Of a stretch of DNA of 22,133 nucleotides, positions 1 through 9,986 are shown in pieces; position 1 is the first letter of the stretch, and the number at the start of each line of letters is the position of its first letter. Position numbers and translations under genes: made by a program. The notes under the pieces are model-generated. The model was not told the DNA's origin. It made no database searches and saw only the letters and a program-made list of their open reading frames with translations. This DNA comes from Chara braunii (lineage: Eukaryota; Streptophyta; Charophyceae; Charales; Characeae): the NCBI GenBank assembly GCA_003427395.1, contig BFEA01000102.1, forward strand, positions 1,093,232 to 1,115,364, given 5' to 3'.

Positions 1-222
1 GTGCTACAACCGCCCTTTTCAAACTGGGGGCCTGATGTTACCGCCTTCTGATGTTATGACTGCCTTTTCGAACTACGGCCATTTTTTTGTTGCCCATTAT
101 TGTTTTTTTTGCCCTTTTGAACTTCGTTTGTGACACAAACGTACTTGCCCCAACAAAAAAAAAAAAAAGGAACCCTCACAGTGCATCACTGCATCAGCGT
201 TTCCCCGTCCCCCATTCTCCAT
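1..222. other. Unassigned flank with degenerate short repeats
   Basis: No gene is supported here. The stretch holds three loose copies of a CGCCCTTTTCNAACT-like word (about 10-28, 60-77 and 109-126). There is also a tandem pair starting with CTGATGTTA (32-47 and 48-66), a T-rich stretch and an A14 run near 155-168. Short open frames here overlap these simple repeats and resemble nothing known. Confidence 0.5.
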
Positions 223-270
223 CAGCAAAACCCGACTTTCACAGCATCCACAGCAAAACCCGACTTTCAC
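223..270 (+). repeat. 28-bp direct duplication at the LINE A 5' boundary
   Basis: The 20-mer CAGCAAAACCCGACTTTCAC occurs at 223-242 and again at 251-270, a 28-bp period with about 1.7 copies. The second copy is in the ORF1 frame and matches LINE copy B (QNPTF...SYKQTL). The first copy therefore appears to be a duplication made at or after the 5'-truncated end of LINE A. Confidence 0.8.
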
Positions 271-2523
271 GGTCTCATACAAGCAAACACTGATGAAAGA
301 AAACTTTTGGGTTCAGTTGGACAACATTCAACCAGGATTCCATGGTCTGTTGGTCGACAGACTGGAGAGACAATATCCGGCAAATAAAATCCTCAAATGG
401 ATCCTGCCGACTCCAGATTTCCTAGCACCTCACTGTGGCTCCATGGCGGCCCTGCTAGAAGTCAAGACAGACGAACCCCCTGTTTTTCCACTGACGTGGA
501 AATTCCAGATAGAGAACAGACCACTAGAAGTCAAGGTTTCTACCAAGACTTCTCCGATCTGTTTCAGATGCAGGGAACGCGATCATATGGGAACCGACCC
601 GAATTGTCTGAAGTTTCCGAAACAGTCGAAGGAGCGAAAACTCTATCCCAGCATGCTCGTGGAAGTGGAGGATGCCCCGGGCACCTGGTTCATCGTAGAT
701 TCCAACTACGATGGCTGGGTGTTTGACGACAATTTGAATGATCCAGATTGGGTATGGCATTACACCGATCAGGAACTGTCGGTAAAAAAAAAACAACATT
801 TTCCCCCTTGCAGATAGCAGATGGCAGAAGAAAGCAACAGGCAAAGCGACAGGGAATCCAGCAAAGATAAACACCAACCCATTGATCGACTCTCGTGTGA
901 TTAGAGAAGAAAAAGCCAGGGAAGATCTGTTGTGGGACTTGGACGCAATCCGAGAACAGGCAGAACAGGAATACAGCAAAGAACCAGCAGTTCTTCAAGC
1001 ATTGCTGAGACAGTTGGAACAAGAGGCCCAACAAAAAAGGACCAAGACACAATTAGACAACAAACGAACGCTGGATGACATCCAAGGGACGACAGAGATG
1101 GGTCTCAAGAAAAGGAAGGCTACGAATTTGGAGGAGAAGAAGGGGACAATACAGATCCATGCAGAAGAGGGAGGGAGAAGCACGGGTTTTGATCCCCTCG
1201 ATGACGGGGCAGACAGCGAAGCAAGCAAGGGCAGAGAAGGGACAGGGGAGACAGCCTCAGATAGTACATCAGAGTCCCAGCGGTCGCTGCATTGGTTGAG
1301 GGAATATATAGAAAAGGCCAAGAGGGAGAGAGTGCACGCTTTTGACATCAGAGCGGCCTGTCTGAAGCACACTGAGAGATCACAGAAAAATGGGAAGAAC
1401 GGGACAATTGCAGGCATTGAAAAGTCAAAGAACCAGTATGACACAATAAAGAAAGAGAAGGCAAAAGAATTCTTTGAATACACTGCCTTCAGATATGCAG
1501 AAAAAAAAAGGGCAAGAGAGCAAGGGTTGGCAGACAAGGACAAGACAGTCCTCAACACCAAAGACCACTTTCAGGATCTGCGCCCAAAAAAATGGAAGAC
1601 GGAAAAATCAGAGAAAGAAGGAACAAAATTCAGATCAAACGGAGACAGAAGAGGGCTCGGCACACTCACTATTGGAAAAAGAATTGGTTGTGGCGGTGGC
1701 CCAAACAGAAAAACTCATTAAGTGGAATGCAGAGTACACACCAGAGTTCACTACCATTCAACACATCGCTAATGGGGAGGCACCACACGTGGTGGCCTCG
1801 GCCAAATCAGCACGACTGACGTTGATGGACACCCGACCGCTGCTTGCGGCAAGGCACGTCGAGAAAGAGGGAGAATGGCAGATTGCCACAGATGTGTCCT
1901 TTACAATCCCACGGATTAAGGAAGGACAGAATGTCGCCAGTATTCTTCAGGAAAAGGTAACAGAGGGGTTCCCACTGGGCGTGTACGAAACAGTTGCTCG
2001 GGACGATGGTCAGGAGGACAGATCCTCCCAAGCCGGCCAGGAGGACCAGCAGGATCATCCTATGGAACTAGAGAGGCACTCCCCTCGGACCTTCTCCCCC
2101 CTGATCGCAAAGCTATCATAGGAAACCAAGCTGAAGAGTGGGATGATGTGGAGGCCTTGGAGGACAGTGACGGCGATTCCATACAGTGTGCTAGCGGGAC
2201 CCGGCATTCCAACGGAACTGCTAGCGGTCTCGGTGGCACACCTACTGACTTCTGGAATTCTGAATGGAGACAGCGATCTGGAGTCAAGAGCTTTCGCCAT
2301 AGATCTGGACAGATATTACAGGAGTGATTACTCCGAGAGCGATATGGAGGACTGGCAAGATGAGGGCGAGGGAACAGGTTCAGAGCCGTCCCTTGTCCCC
2401 GGACAGGGAATCAATGGAAGTGTAGGTGAATACAAGATAGATGATTCGGTCACTACAGCGCAACAGAACCCACTGGGTGATGCATCAACAGGGATCGATG
2501 AGAGCGATCAGACTCCCTCCTAG
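251..2523 (+). pseudogene. LINE A ORF1 (gag-like nucleic-acid-binding protein), 5'-truncated and frameshifted
   Basis: ORF1 proteins of LINEs bind the element RNA and form the RNP used in retrotransposition. Three frames join to match copy B. The first runs from 251 to 817 and contains the CCHC knuckle and a conserved region rich in W and D (GTWFIVDSNYDGWVFDDN). The second runs from about 795 to 1605 and is a charged, K/E-rich, probably coiled region. The third runs from about 1606 to 2523 and ends in an acidic tail (SDYSESDMEDW). Breaks relative to copy B are one extra A in the A-run 784-793, a 2-nt loss near 1601-1606, and an in-frame TAG at 2119-2121. The TAG at 2521-2523 aligns with the TAA of copy B (11949-11951) and is the natural end. 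Differences between copies fall largely at third codon positions, consistent with past protein selection. Confidence 0.85.
560..607 (+). other. CCHC zinc knuckle of LINE A ORF1
   Basis: The motif CFRCRERDHMGTDPNC has spacing C-x2-C-x4-H-x6-C. The classical retroviral knuckle is C-x2-C-x4-H-x4-C, so the last cysteine is two residues further away. Copy B has the same spacing, so it is a family trait and not decay. Confidence 0.85.
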
Positions 2524-2570
2524 GCTGTCGACCTCTATGATTATATCCCTGCCTATTCCCTGTAGCCTCA

Positions 2571-3473
2571 ATGATGGAGACTTTTAGAAAGGGGGCAAAT
2601 GTAAAGAAAGATAGGGTGGACTGGAAAACACAAGGGGTAGTCATTAGGAGCTGGAATATTAATGGCCTCGAAAACATTGTCGACAGAGAAGAAAAAAGGA
2701 ATGGCATAATCAAAGGACTTACCGTTCACACAAACAAACTAGCAGATATCATATTGCTGCAAGAAACTCATCTCACCTACTCAGCAGAACACAACAGAAT
2801 TCGTAAATTCTTATCAAGGAAACCGGGAGGAATGAAGGACGAAATATGGTCCTCAGATAATACATCAAGTACGAAAGGAACAGCCACCCTTATACCCAAA
2901 TCTTCTCGCCTATATATGGCAGGATCGATAGTGGGCAAAGAAGCGGACACGGTTGATGGTAGATGGTGCCTTATCGATGTAAAGTGGAAGGAGGAAGAGT
3001 TCAGAATAATCAATGTATATACACCAAACAGCTCTTCAGACAGATCGGCATTTATAATAAACATCGGACATTTGATCCCCCCTGTGTCGCCTTGCATTAT
3101 GGTCGGTGCTTGGAACGCAACTATAGACCCAACCACGGATCGTATATCGAGGTCCTCGGCTGGCCAGCCCACTCTGGAGGCTGTCCAAAAGTTGATGTTG
3201 GACTGCAGTCTAGTTGAACCTTACCGTACTTTGCATCCAGGGACAAGAGCCTTCACATTGGTAAAAAAGAACCATGCCCACCACACCGCTTTCTCCTTCA
3301 TTGACTACTACTTGATCTCAGGGATACTAATGGGGACAGCCAAAAGCGCAGAGATCCTGGCCCTCGCACCGTACCCAGGTCTGGATCACAAACCCATCGA
3401 ACTTATAATCAGCTTCGAGCAATATGCAAAAAGGGGTCTAGCTTTCACAAACTCAACAACTCCCTCCTACTGA
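2571..3473 (+). other. APE-type endonuclease domain of LINE A
   Basis: This is the longest intact frame of ORF2's N-terminus (300 codons). It shows the exonuclease-endonuclease-phosphatase signature: SWNINGL at residues 27-33, LQETH at 63-67 with the metal-binding Glu65, NVYTPN at 148-153, GAWNATIDPT at 179-188, SFIDYYLIS at 242-250 and LDHKPIEL at 271-278 with the catalytic His. The Asp usual in the fourth block (GDWN/GDFN) is Ala180 here. Copy B keeps GD at that site but has H for D in the fifth block. The frame is lost after 3430 by a 1-nt deletion relative to copy B. Confidence 0.88.
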
Positions 3474-4081
3474 GTCAGACATTTCAGGCGGGAGTTCAAG
3501 ATTGTTGGCGAAATTTAAGGGGTGCCTACCTACTCATACAAGATCGGTGGCAGTGGTTTCAAGAAAGTTACTCCACATTGTCACAGACGGTGGCCAGAAT
3601 TTCAAGGAAATTAGCAACCGACAGGACACAGAGGAAGCTAGCGTTGGAGACAGCCCTCAAGATTGCAGAGACGAATCTGATTGATGACCCCTCTTTTGTA
3701 TTGTACACGGATATTTTTGAAAAGGCAAGAGAAGAACTCACTATGTGGAGATGGTGGGAATTGAAGGGACTACAAATAAGAGCTAGAATGAATGAATACG
3801 AGCTAAGTGAATCGATGTCAAAACATTTCTTCGCAAGAATCAAAGCAAACTCAAGGGCTAACACGATAGAAAGCCTGAAAACCCTCTCAAGTTCAGTTGT
3901 AACAGTGACAGACGGCGAAGGAATGTTGAACGTAGCAAAGGAATTCTATGAAGAGCTTTATCATACGAAGACCCCTATGCCTACACCGCCTAGCACCAGA
4001 GCGGCACGCGCTAGGATGCTACAATACCTGGACCAAACGATATCTCAGGAACAAGCAGAAGCTCTGAACAAGCCCATCACC

Positions 4082-4960
4082 TTGGAAGAACTGCAAGGTG
4101 TTGTCCAAAGTATGAACAACAATAAGTCACCAGGAATTGACGGGCTAACAAAAGAATTCTGGGGAAAATTTTGACCACTCTTAGGGAGCGATCTGCTGAA
4201 CTTCTACAACGACAGTTGGCTTAAGGGGGGACTGGGAAATCTACTGCGTAGTAGCGTTGTCACATTGTTGTTCAAAAAGGAGAGAAAGAAGCTATCAGGA
4301 ACTATAGACCCATTTCGCTTCTAACTCTTCCCTATAAGATCCTAGCCAAAGCTCTGGACCTGCGAATCCTAGACGTGACAGACAAATGTTTCCATATATG
4401 CCAAACAGGCTTCATCCCTGGAAGGAACATCTTCGACAACGTACTGACCCTCAACGAAGCGGCCAACAAAGTCAGAGAAAAAAGGATAAACACAACAATT
4501 CTTTTCTTCGATTTTGAAAAGGCCTACGGCCAGGTCAACTGGGCCTTTCTTAATGCAAGCATGGAAAAGATGGGAGTAGGCCCGAATTTTAGGAAGTGGG
4601 TGCGCATTTTGTACAATGACGCTATAGGATGCGTCCAAGTCAATGACTTGCTATCTGACTGCTACCCTATTTCTCAGTCAGTTCGCCAAGGAGACCCGCT
4701 AGCCCCCCCAATCTTCCTCTTCGTGATGGAAGCGATAGCCTCATTCCTACGAAAAGACCCTTCCATACACAGGCTGCCAGAGGTCAATGTAGGAACAGCC
4801 CACCACCTACAGTTCCCGACAGTAATAATGTTTGCAGATAACCTCACGGTTCTCATAAGAGCTTCAGACTCTTCGTTCAGTGCGTTAGTAAGAGCAATGG
4901 AAGCGTTCAGACTGGCATCAGAAACGAAGATTAATTGGAAGAAAACCATTGGTTGGTGGC
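4082..4960 (+). other. Reverse transcriptase domain of LINE A
   Basis: RT blocks are recognisable in order. NNNKSPGIDGLTKEFW lies near 4110-4165, and NYRPISLL near 4300 after a frameshift. TGFIPGRNIFDNV lies at 4405-4443, then motif A FFDFEKAYGQVNW, motif B SVRQGDPLAPPIF and motif C FADN at 4831-4842. Motif A has G where most LINEs have D (KAYD). Motif C has FADN in place of the F/YADD metal-binding pair, so this copy should be catalytically dead even apart from its frameshifts. Copy B is truncated before this region and cannot confirm the ancestral residues. Confidence 0.88.
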
Positions 4961-6528
4961 TATCAGAGGAAGAGGCTCCCCATTTTCAAGGCCTTAAGGC
5001 AGACATGACATAGGAGACACCGGAGACCCCTACGCGATATCTAGGCATCTTGCTGACAAAGGAAGGTTTTGCCCCTCAAATGGCCCAAAATATACTCGCA
5101 AAACAAATTAACAAACTGGGTAGATGGGGTAACACATTCACATCATTGTTGGGCCGTGCACTAGCCATCAATACATCTATTTTCTCAATGATGTGGTGCA
5201 TAGCATCAATCTGGACAGTTCAGGACCATACAATCAAGGAACTTAACCGTAAACCAAGGGCATACTTGTGGTCGGGAGACCCCAACAAAGAGAACTGCAT
5301 ACCAAAGATAGCTTGGCACTACATCACAAGGAAACCAGCCAAAGGAGGTCTTGGTATCATAGACCCCAAACAAGAAACCAAAGCCTTACAAGTCAAATGG
5401 ATAATCAAACTATTGACTAAACCTGGTATGGCATGGAATAAACTAGCTTTGGATAGCATCAGGGGCCTAGCACCCATAGCCACACCAGCGAACATGTCCG
5501 GTCTGTTCTGGGTAACGACCAAGGAATGGAGTCCAAGTACTGGGCGCAGAAATCAACGAAGAGGAACCGGTCCACGCGAAGCCAGGCCCCCTACACCATA
5601 TTGGACTGCATTGCTACGGATGTGGCGGGAAGTCATGTCGAAGAAGGTGGGTAAACCCAAGTCCAAAGATGAGGTACTGAGGCAACCTCTGTTTGGTAAT
5701 CCGTGGGTGAGAGACGAAAGTGATCACCAACTATCCCTTAAGCCGAGAGGTAGGAGATGGCTATCTTGGATCAAACATGGTGTTTGGAAAGTGAGTCATC
5801 TGTGGAATGAGGAGAAAAAGGGCTGGGTGACAGAACAGGAACTTGCCTTCCAGCTCAAAGGTTGCCACCGACGAGACGAGAATCTACAATCCATTATCAA
5901 CTGCATCCCAGAAGGATGGAAGGAATTGCTGAGTGAAGTCTCAACCTGGAAATCGGGTGAATGGGGGGTGAGGGTACAGGAGTTAACCCCATCAAGGGCT
6001 TATCAATTCTGTCATAAACAACATGGATCGGATACCCTGGCGGTGTTCACTTCTTTCCCAATTACCCCCTCTACGCAAGGCCTTCCATCTATCCTGAATC
6101 AAGAGGTGGAAAGAACAGTCCTTAACCCTTTCGTGCTCAGAAAAGTCAATGTTGGGATCATGGCCAAAAGCAATCTTCAGAACAGATATGGCGATTCAAG
6201 ACTTGGAATTTGATCCAGCGGAGTGGGCTTGGACACCAGACAGAAGCAGAAGCCTCAAAATGAATGTCCCCATTCAGGAATACACAATAAAACTGGGATA
6301 CAACTTACTGTTCAAAACAAAGGATCCTGACCCAACGATCAAGAACAGATGGCAGAAGTTAATAGGTCAAGACGCTAGTCACATCCCACCAATACCATGG
6401 AAGAACTTCAAGTCAATTCGTCCGGTCAAAATCAGAAGCCTCCAATGGCTCATCTCATATGTAGCTCTTCCGGTAACCAGTGGCTGCATATCAGAAGAAG
6501 TAAGAACGACCCTACCAGTTCAGATTTA

Positions 6529-6585
6529 TGCGCGGTATGTTCAGAAAATGAACCAGAAGATATGCTACATTGCCTAGTACGTTGT
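6529..6585 (+). other. C-terminal zinc knuckle of LINE A ORF2 (zf-RVT-like)
   Basis: CAVCSENEPEDMLHCLVRC fits C-x2-C-x8-H-x4-C and is followed by LWSIWKERC, as in the zf-RVT region of plant LINE reverse transcriptases. It is read in the frame that ends at 7068. Confidence 0.75.
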
Positions 6586-7068
6586 AGAGAGGCAACGGAA
6601 TACTGGGCAAGAGCCTCGGATCTCCGGGACTCCCTCTTCTCGATCCCCCTCCCTGAACATCCCATCCAACTCCTATGGACTAACATCCCAGCTCAATTCC
6701 AAAAGACAGAAAAAATGTGGTTTGGAATGATCAGAAAGACAACGTTGTGGTCCATCTGGAAGGAAAGGTGCTGCAGGACCATTGAGGGACTCTCAACTCC
6801 AAGGGAGAAGGTATGGGCGGAGACAAGGACACTGATTCAGGCGGAGATTCTTTGCAAGTGGCATAAGACAAGACAACCCATGTCAGATGACGAAGAGCAA
6901 CTGAAGAGAATCAAGGCAAAGTTCACTGAGGTGTGGCTTCCAAGGGGCAAAGTGGCAGAGATAATTGACTCTCGCATACGGTGGAAAGACTGGCACAACT
7001 CAGAAGCAGGGGGGAGAAGGCAGAGTTCCCAGCCAGCAGAAGGACTAGCTTCATCACAGGTCACATAA

Positions 7069-7425
7069 TGTTGGAGGGCGTAATCCGGTTTTGCATCTTC
7101 AGTGGCTTCTTTTACCTTTCTTGCTTTTTATCATTTATCTGACAGGTCATGCAGTAGACCTGAGAGGAAAGGAGGAAGTAAGGCAAGCTGACAGTCAATC
7201 CTCCACGAATCCTCCACGATGTTGGAGTAATCAATGCTGGTCAGGGATCCTTCAGCCAGACGGAAGGAAGCGTGAGTGGGTTTCATGATGTAATGTTTTA
7301 TTCTGACTTGCCGGTGGAATAGGAACCGGACTGATGCTCCCCAGAATGGAAATGGAGCCGGAGCCATAAGGAATACGCACAGTGAAAGGCGAAAGAATAG
7401 TATGCCATATGAGCTGGACACTTAA
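7069..7425. other. Probable LINE A 3' UTR and unassigned spacer
   Basis: The T-rich stretch right after the ORF2 stop (about 7085-7140) could be the 3' UTR of LINE A. No A-tail or tandem 3' repeat is seen. From about 7145 to 7425 I see no gene, only a short direct repeat TCCTCCACGA (7199-7208 and 7209-7218). Confidence 0.4.
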
Positions 7426-7605
7426 ATCAGCTCGTGAAACATCAAGCTGACGAGGAGACCGTAGCCACTCGTGGATCATCCGAGACAGCACAGTCTCTAC
7501 CTTACTGAAATCTCCTGGCCGGGAAAACGCATAGAGACAGTGTTGTCTCAGATGATCCACGAGTGGCTACAGTCTCCGCATCAGCTTGACGTTTCACGAG
7601 CTGAT
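7426..7605 (-). repeat. Long near-perfect inverted repeat (73-bp arms, 34-nt loop)
   Basis: The arm 7426-7498 is the reverse complement of 7533-7605 with 7 differences in 73 positions, leaving a 34-nt loop. In a minus-strand transcript four of the seven differences become G:U pairs (A vs C once, C vs A three times), leaving only three mismatches. In a plus-strand transcript only one becomes G:U. Possible identities are a foldback MITE, a hairpin-siRNA or young miRNA-type locus, or an inverted duplication. No target-site duplication is obvious; the sequence outside the arms is CTTA on the left and CTAAA on the right. The inverted repeat is certain; its function and the strand assignment are inference. 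Confidence 0.85.
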
Positions 7606-7619
7606 CTAAAGGTGGTTAC

Positions 7620-8650
7620 ACGACAAACGACAATCGAGTGAGAACAGACTGAACCAGAATCCCCTCCTCCCACCCCCCAGCCCCCACCCAACCCTGCATC
7701 GACTCTGACTCATAATAGTCCCCACTCCATAACACTCCATAACACAACAGTCCGCACCTACCACCCCTCTCACCGATCGCCCCTCACTGCCCACCCCACC
7801 CTTCTTCGAGTCCATAACCCACAACCCACCTCGTCCTCGAACTCACTCCCTACCTCGGCCCACCTGCCCCCCCCCCTTCCCCGCCCGCTTCATCGCCAGC
7901 TTCACCCATCCACCACATCGCGCCTTCCAGTCCTGCTCCAGACCCGTTTGTTACTGCTTTACTCGTACTATTCTGTTACGAGACCCCCACTCCCAATCAT
8001 ACGTCTGGATCCCACCCTCACAACCCACCACTTCCTTAGTTACACCTCCATACCCCAACGCCCTCTTGTTCCCCCGCCACTCACGGCCCCTCTTCGACAC
8101 TCAAATCCCATATTTTGACATACTTCACCTCCCCTGACCCTACCCAAACTCCGACGGCCCCCCTCGCCTCGCCCATATTCCAAACCCCCCCTGGTTGTGC
8201 CCTATCCACCCTTATACCCTAACGTGCACCCATCCTCCCACCACTTACGGCCCCCATTAGACATCCCATTCGACATCCCAACGCCCTCCCACTACATCGC
8301 CATTCCATTTTCCCCTATTACGTCCAGGTCCCCCCACCTCCCTCAATCTACCATAGCGTTTCTCGACCCATCCCAAATCGCCACTCCATTAAGACTACCC
8401 CTCCACTTCGACCATCTACACCCGAGTCAGATATCGTTGGACATAGCATTCCGCTCCCCCCCTTCCCCCCCTGACCCCCCACCGCATAATCGCCCCTGAC
8501 AACGCCTATCTGTACCTCCCCCACCGCAACAGCCGTTCACCCCTCTACCCATCCAGATCTATCCACCCCCCCTCGCCCTCTTACACTTCTTCTCAAACCA
8601 CCACCAAAACATCTGGCAGCAACACACACCACTAGCCTGTCCCCTCCATA
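7620..8650. other. Strongly C-rich, G-poor low-complexity tract
   Basis: For about 1 kb the plus strand is dominated by C with few G. Sample 60-base lines at 8161-8220 and 8461-8520 contain 30 C/6 G and 33 C/6 G. Words such as CCCAC, CATCCC and CCCCTC recur without a fixed period. Open frames here (for example 8197-8499) are Pro/Ser/His-rich translations of the skew and are not credible genes. Confidence 0.75.
7661..7694 (-). other. G-quadruplex motif on the minus strand
   Basis: The plus strand holds C-tracts of 4, 3, 6, 5, 3 and 3 bases separated by 1-4 nt. On the minus strand these give more than four G3+ tracts with short loops, a canonical quadruplex pattern. The plus strand could form an i-motif. 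Confidence 0.7.
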
Positions 8651-8658
8651 TAGCCCCG

Positions 8659-8660
<2 letters not shown>

Positions 8661-8713
<53 letters not shown>

Positions 8714-8740
8714 ACCAAAAAAAAAAAAAAAAAAAAAAAA
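8661..8740 (+). repeat. Compound microsatellite (GA)25 - CACACC - A24
   Basis: There are twenty-five GA units at 8661-8710, then CACACC, then 24 A at 8717-8740. The word GACACAC occurs on both sides of the A-run (8709-8715 and 8741-8747). Confidence 0.95.
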
Positions 8741-9108
8741 GACACACTGAGATCATCCCCACCGCCCCTTACTCGACCCCTTCTTCAAACGCTATTTCTC
8801 AGGAACCATACCAGTATGAAACCCTCTCTTATTTGACCCCCCTCTCGCACATCGAAATCGAACCCCCCCCCCCCTCTAACTAATATCCCCGTCACCCCTG
8901 CTCTGATCTCACCCCTGAGTCCCCTGACCCATCTCAGATTATCCCCACCATCTTCCCCCAACAACTCTCTCCCCATCGCGCCTCCGCCAACAAACTACTC
9001 TGGGAATCCTCCACATACTAAGCGAATAAAGCCCGATTTGGTAGCCAAATCTAGACCCTCCTGAGTGAGGCAAAAGGGCACAGTAGCCCGACACATTGAA
9101 ACAGTAAA
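8741..9108. other. C-rich spacer grading into the LINE B 5' region
   Basis: C-skewed sequence continues to about 9000, including a C12 run at 8863-8874, and then becomes base-balanced. The change near 9000-9060 may mark the start of LINE B's 5' UTR. No terminal repeat or target-site duplication identifies the boundary. Confidence 0.4.
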
Positions 9109-9938
9109 ATGTCCGCTCCAACTACTGCGAAGCGGCCTCCTTCAAGCAGGCAGTACAGAACGTTGTATACATACCTCGCAACCTGCAACCAAACAAGGAT
9201 CAAATGAAAATCATTGACAATGAAGCACTCAACTTTCTGATCGAAAAAATGAAAGTCGAAGGAATACCAGTCACAAAGAAAGTGCTGAACAGCGAGAAAG
9301 AAGAAGAAGTGATTGTCTGGAAATACCCGGAGGGCAAAGTCCCTGAACTGGATGATCTGCACGAGAAACATGCGGTGGTTTTTAATTTCACTCGCAATGG
9401 TGCAGACCTCATGCCTGCAGAAAACAGGAAATGGATCATAGAGACAATCAAGAAAGAAACAAAGCTAAAGGACATTGGGGAACGGTTTTCTCTGCAAAAT
9501 TTCGGTCGCAACAACGTGATGGTGATCTTCAATCTGGAACACCATGCCCAAATCGCAACAGATTTGCAGTCAAGGAACTGCAATGGATTCATATGCACGA
9601 TAACCAAGTGGAAAAAGCAGACTGCACAAGGGCAGAACCCCACCTTCTCAGTATCATACAAGCAGACCCTCATGAAAGAGCACTTCTGGGTGCAATTCGA
9701 CGACATTCATCCGGGATTCCATGGTCTAGTAATAGATAGATTGGAACGGCAATACACAGCAAATAAAATCCTTAAATGGATTCTGCCAACACCTGAATTC
9801 CTTGCACCACACTGTGGATCAATGACGGCCTTGCTCGAAGTGAAGACTGACGACCTTCGTGTGTTCCCAGAGTCCTGGGAACTGGAGATTGATAACAAGA
9901 GCCTGGAAATGAAAGTCTCCACGAGATCTTCCTCAATC

Positions 9939-9986
9939 TGCTTCAGATGCAGAGCCCGTGGTCACATGGGCACTGACCCAAACTGC
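9939..9986 (+). other. CCHC zinc knuckle of LINE B ORF1
   Basis: CFRCRARGHMGTDPNC shows the same C-x2-C-x4-H-x6-C spacing as copy A, inside the open 430-codon part of ORF1. Confidence 0.85.

Larger units (their letters stand above)
223..7068 (+). mobile_element. LINE copy A (non-LTR retrotransposon), 5'-truncated, inactive
   Basis: This is a bicistronic non-LTR retrotransposon. ORF1 carries a CCHC knuckle. ORF2 has an N-terminal APE-type endonuclease, a central reverse transcriptase and a C-terminal CCHC motif, the order usual in plant L1-like LINEs. The 5' end is truncated: homology with copy B begins near 251, about 160 codons into ORF1. The 3' end is set at the last codon of ORF2. I see no poly-A tail or target-site duplication downstream, so the true 3' boundary is unknown. 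At least four indel frameshifts, plus others near the 3' end, and several stop codons make it non-autonomous. Confidence 0.9.
2571..7068 (+). pseudogene. LINE A ORF2 (endonuclease / reverse transcriptase polyprotein), frameshifted
   Basis: ORF2 nicks target DNA and reverse-transcribes the element RNA at the nick. The start MMETFR at 2571 aligns with MIEVFR in copy B (11999), and both lie 47 nt after the ORF1 stop. Corrected length is about 1,500 codons. The order is APE-type endonuclease (2571-3400), linker (3440-4080, with MWRWWELKG), RT (4082-5000), a long C-terminal region, and a CCHC motif (6529-6585) followed by LWSIWKERC, which resembles the C-terminal region of many plant LINEs. Breaks are a 1-nt loss near 3427-3437, TGA at 4172-4174 (probably from TGG), a 1-nt loss in the A-run near 4274-4278, TAG at 5011-5013, a frame change near 6150-6210 and another near 6465-6525. 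The last two have no copy B partner in this window, so their exact sites are uncertain. Confidence 0.88.

Noticed and set aside
7283-7336. Box C/D snoRNA (ATGATGT ... CTGA)
   Set aside because: No terminal stem, an imperfect C box and no identifiable guide; the motifs are short enough to occur by chance.
8197-8499. Proline-rich protein gene
   Set aside because: The frame merely translates the C-rich tract; no stop pressure exists in such skewed DNA.
9200-9706. Minus-strand 168-codon frame
   Set aside because: Exact antisense of the well-supported LINE B ORF1; the same applies to minus frames at 524-979, 995-1561 and 10752-11045.
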